Below, piece by piece: positions 60,201-64,000 of a stretch of 64,000 nt of DNA. The notes beneath the pieces are model-generated. The model made no database searches, was not told the origin of the DNA, and was given only the letters and a program-made list of their open reading frames with translations. The position numbers were made by a program, and so were the translations under genes. This DNA comes from Ascidia mentula (Eukaryota > Chordata > Ascidiacea > Phlebobranchia > Ascidiidae), in assembly GCA_947561715.1 (NCBI GenBank), contig OX387200.1, forward strand, positions 8,248,501 to 8,312,500, in the 5' to 3' direction. Within the stretch, counting starts at the first letter, position 1; every line of letters starts with the position of its first letter.

Positions 60201-63200
60201 AGGGGCATTTACAGCTTAGTGTAGTGACCTCAAAAGGCCTTGAATTGCCCAAAAATATGTTAGGTGTATTGTTGCTCAAAACAGACAAAAGAAATTTTCG
60301 AAACCATGTAAAAAGTCGCACTTAAATTACCGGTAAAGACAATTTCTTCAACGTATTTCCTTCGAAGTCGGCTTCGAAAATCTGTGAGTTCTGCGCCGAG
60401 CTGCAATTACCACTGAGGATCACGTGACCTCCAATGGCTTCGTCGAGCGCGACGCCACAATCGAACGACCAGGAAATGTCGCCCGCCTTGTCCTCGTCGA
60501 ATTGGTCAAACTGATAAGATGGTCGGTTATCAGGACTTTCGACAGCTGAACTAATGTGATGGTGATTTTGTACGAGAAAACAAAGTAAGTATGAGCTGTT
60601 ATTTTGTACAATTAAAGGATGAAAATTCGTGGTTTAATATAGAAAATAAAATATAACACCAGTAAAAGCATTGTAATATTGGTCTAAATACTGCCTAAAC
60701 AGGCTCAAGCCTATTCGACGACGTCTGTAGAACATGTATTTTCACCCTTGTTACAGCAACAAGGTATCCTTATCAAAACCAGCAATAAACAGTTCTTCTT
60801 TTCGACAGACGCAAAAACGAGATTATTGCGTCATACTTGTGCGTGAGGATATGGATTTTCTATATAGGCTGTGTCACCCTTAAAAATTGAACACCTTGGT
60901 TCCGTAATATTTCACACCCTTTACTACGAGGTCAGTCTGGCATCATTTAAGTGTTTACCAAGATCATTCTTTCGTCGAATTCTTGTCGCTGCTTCATTTT
61001 TTGTTCATGTTTATCGATCAGGTCAGCTTCGATGTAATTCCGCTGATCTTCGATATCTTCATACAACGGAAAGTTCGAAAAATTGAACGAATCCTGAACA
61101 AAAACACGTTGGTTTTTCAAAAATTGAATTTGACTGACTAAAAAGTAAATACCTGTTGAGCAAAATGCTTTATGCTGCTTAGCTGTACATTTTTGATATT
61201 CGTTTCAACGGCAATAATTATTATTAACGGAATCCGGGAGCGTACACAAACTTTAAGTGATAAAAGTAACGGAACATAACAAAAGTTGACACAGTATTGA
61301 GGGGACTAACGCTTTTGACGTGGATTGAAATTGCTTTTCACGGCCCGCATGATAAACTGAATGGCGTCACCAAAAACAACTTACGTTGATCAATTGCTGT
61401 TTGTTGTGACACAGTTTGGGAATATTCTTGATGGCGTGCAGGAGTTGAGATGGCTCGTGTATTTCAAGAAGTTCAGTTTCAAATTGTTTGATGATTCCAC
61501 AAGCGACCCGGAACATTGCTTCGTGGCCATAGGCAAGAAAAATATCCCAGACGCGAACCACGGTCTGTGGAATAAAAACATTCAGTCTTCTAAATACATG
61601 GAAATCCAATACATTTTCTATTATGCTGGCAAACTCAGTATTCCTATCAAAATTTTAACCGCGATCATAGCAGACAGCTCTGTAGGTGCTTTGTTTAAAA
61701 TATATATATTATGCCGCAAAGATACTATCAGTTTCAACAACTGCTTAATTAAATAGAAACTTGCAAACTTTTATGTATTTGCCTGAAAAACTGTGACCAT
61801 ATGACACAAGATAAGAAGTGAAAGAGAGTGAATGCATAACAATTGATTTTGAAGTTAAACCTTGCACAGCAAGAAGTAGGAAAATGCAGCATTTTTCCAT
61901 TTTTTTGGAAAGTTGTTTGTGGAAAGTTGTCAGGGCACAGCGCATGCGACGTACCTGGAAAGGCAGACAGTCGAAGTACAGACCGAGAAACCAACCCGTG
62001 GAAACGGCGGCGAGATCGACTTCGGGAAATTTGGAGAGGTGTTGACTGAATCGAGGCAGGACTTGATGCAAAATTTCTTGCAACACGTACTGATCAGCCA
62101 GAAGGCCCGACAAACCGTTGTGGTAATAATGGGCGGGGAAAAGCTTTTCGGTGACGGCAACTAGAAACCTTTAAAGACGAGTTGTGTTAAATGTGAAGTG
62201 ACAGTTCTGTAACATGACGGTAGTGTGGAGTTTCAGTAACAAACGGAATTGAAAGAAATGACTACCTTGTTTTTTGTGTGGTAAGCCACTTGTAAAATTT
62301 TTAATTCTTTCAAATACACCCAAAAAGGAACAAAAAAATCAAATCATGTCTATTTTGTCCAAAAAACAACTACGCAGACGAACAATACGCAAAGGAAATA
62401 GAATGGCTTGGGCGCCAATAAAACCATAAAGGCTTTAAGTCAGGCGCACTGAACAAATAATTAAAACGCACAGCTAGTTACACTTAAAACTGGCTTGCTT
62501 CAAACTGTTAGTGAAGTGTTCCTACTTACCAGAATGTATCCTCTTCTTCCAGAAACAAAAGGCATCCCCCGGCAAGAAAGTTGAATCCCTGACAGTATCC
62601 GATCTTGGTGCAGTGCATGCAGAAGGCGATCAATACACGGGAGAGGCGTTCTTGTAGGGGAGAACCTTCCGACATGAAGTCCCGGTTATTTGGCATTGTA
62701 CGAGGCACGTCCATTGCAATTTGCTTCAATGTTTTGGTGAACTCCTGTCCACATAAGTAATTGAGTTGATTAGATTATCATCCCGGTTAGAGCAACACAC
62801 ACACATAGGGGAAAGCACTGGACTCGTTTTGGAGTTCTGCACAATTTGTCAATATATGCATAGTATTTTACTGCGTCTTGTCACATTTTTAAATGATTTT
62901 TGGCTAAAACAATCAACCTTTACAATGGGGCGATCCCGCCTTGCTTTGCATAAGCATGGCATTACTTCTGCATTCAACCTTTACTGCACACGACTGGGAA
63001 TTAAACATCTGGTAATTTAAAATAGCAAACAAGAAAGAAACTGGATTTTTTTAGTTGAAAAATTGATAGTGTCCACCTTTGGTTTTACATTAGATGATAA
63101 CATAACTGAATTCCTCATGGAATTTCTACCTGTCATAAAGAAAATCAGATAAAGTTTGCTTTTAACCTTGTTATCTTTCATTACATCCTGGTGCTTTAGA

Positions 63201-63856
63201 AGGTCTTCAAAATAGCCAAATCCAGCAGCACTTTTTATGTCAGCAACATAATAGTTGATCATTTTTTGCCACACAAATGCTCTGTACTGGCCAGGTATTC
63301 CATTCAAAATCAGCTTCCGCAGATGAGTGCTTATGTCAAACTACATAGATTCAAGCAAATTATTAAATAAATGCAATAGACTATAAAGTGAGAACAACAG
63401 AATTGATTGAAAATAATTTCCGCTCCATTTTGTAAGAGCAACCGTACAGAGCCCATATATTCACATCTTTATATGTGTGCAAGAGTATATATTACACAAT
63501 AGTAAACTTTGTACTTTTAATATTTACATAATAATTTATAAAATTTGTTTAAAACCAGCAATATAGATTAACCATCATTTGTTTAATATTAAACAGGTTT
63601 CAAAAACCCCAAAACCAACCAAAAATATGTTACATTAGTTGTTAACTGCAATAATGATTTTTGATGCATTTTACTACCTGTTCAGAATGATCTTTCACAA
63701 ACGACCTCCACTTGCTTAAATTTTGTCGATTGTCTTCGTTGTTTTCCGTCAGGGCATCAAATGCATCCCGAATGTGTAAGGAAACATACTGGACTTGCAT
63801 GGCTTCATTGGGAAGGGTGCGGGTAAATCCGAATGCATCGACATGCTCTTGCTTAC
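57249..63856 (-). CDS. TBC-domain RabGAP with C-terminal beta-propeller (5' partial, 16 exons seen)
   Basis: TBC domains accelerate GTP hydrolysis by Rab GTPases. Exons seen: 63856-63678, 63340-63167, 62744-62530, 62168-61955, 61564-61385, 61356-61342, 61093-60959, 60510-60331, 59874-59777, 59558-59453, 59301-59153, 58942-58717, 58584-58468, 58233-58136, 57947-57794, 57488-57249; phases agree, about 825 aa plus missing N-terminus. TBC motifs are NGIPGQYRAFVWQ (the IPxxxR arginine-finger region is GIPGQYR), IGYCQGFNF (glutamine finger) and VVRVWDIFLAYG. Then follow repeated beta-strand blades with VGTCDGKLHIL, LWVASGPAIYVI, VWVATRGSSVLQL and LWVGTSKGNIKVY, resembling ARHGEF10/LRRK propellers. 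The Ser-rich tail ends LMNMLGGNQG. I do not recognise the named orthologue. That both halves are one gene rests on the TBC fold running across the join at 61342/61093. Confidence 0.8.
57602..57721 (+). mobile_element. MITE copy D in a TBC-gene intron
   Basis: Matches copy A over GGAAGTCTNTGCTTGG, CACCAGCTGCACT and GAAACAGTGGCCATC. It lies in the intron between 57489 and 57793. Terminal sequence is diverged on the left. Confidence 0.6.
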
Positions 63857-64000
63857 CTGTTGGCAGTGGTTTATACATATTATTGAAGGATAACAACCTC
63901 AATTAAAGAAACAAATTTCCAAAACAAAGAACAAAAATGCTGTAATATGACTTTAAGCGCTTGGAATGTCACTGTATAAATTTTGTGCATACTGCTTGTA

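Overview
The window looks like animal nuclear DNA, most likely from a solitary ascidian such as Ciona. It is AT-rich, genes are densely packed, introns are short with GT-AG ends, and two neighbouring genes are spaced as in an operon. The species call is an inference from gene structure and orthology. No rRNA, CRISPR array or prokaryotic operon was seen.

Layout. (1) 1-16.5 kb: a cluster of chymotrypsin-like digestive serine proteases. Four have intact five-exon frames (2106-3440, 5424-6764, 9089-10474, 13318-14849, all +) and one is a broken inverted copy (about 15930-16505, -). The first two are a recent tandem duplication that includes about 1.6-1.8 kb of upstream DNA. (2) 17.3-21.7 kb (-): a 12-exon Glu/Leu/Phe/Val dehydrogenase with a mitochondrial-type presequence. 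A stray copy of its last exon lies at about 12.4 kb. (3) 23.7-28.8 kb (+): ELOF1, then a 12-exon gene I identify as the orthologue of centriolar-satellite protein CCDC14. (4) 30.0-40.8 kb (-): SETDB1, the H3K9 methyltransferase, with 27 inferred exons that join in frame, and directly upstream SWI5, a recombination-repair factor, only 92 nt away. (5) 40.9-50.5 kb: a 9.6-kb Mutator-like DNA transposon with a 9-bp target duplication. It has long inverted ends filled with roughly 207-bp tandem repeats, a PHD-finger transposase and a three-exon SGNH-hydrolase gene. It sits 52 nt upstream of the SWI5 start codon. (6) 52.3-55.9 kb (+): a CRELD gene that appears able to make both a membrane (CRELD1-like) and an ER-retained (CRELD2-like) protein. 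(7) 57.2-63.9 kb (-): a RabGAP (TBC) protein followed by a beta-propeller, with its 5' end outside the window.

Small non-autonomous elements are scattered through introns and spacers. They include a repeated MITE with at least four copies, a hAT-type MITE with an 8-bp target duplication, a hAT transposase remnant and two long foldback hairpins.

Exon borders were read by eye from splice sites, phase continuity and protein similarity remembered from known families. No alignment or expression data were available. The protease cluster is functionally one unit. The SWI5-SETDB1 pair probably shares a promoter. The other genes are unrelated housekeeping neighbours.
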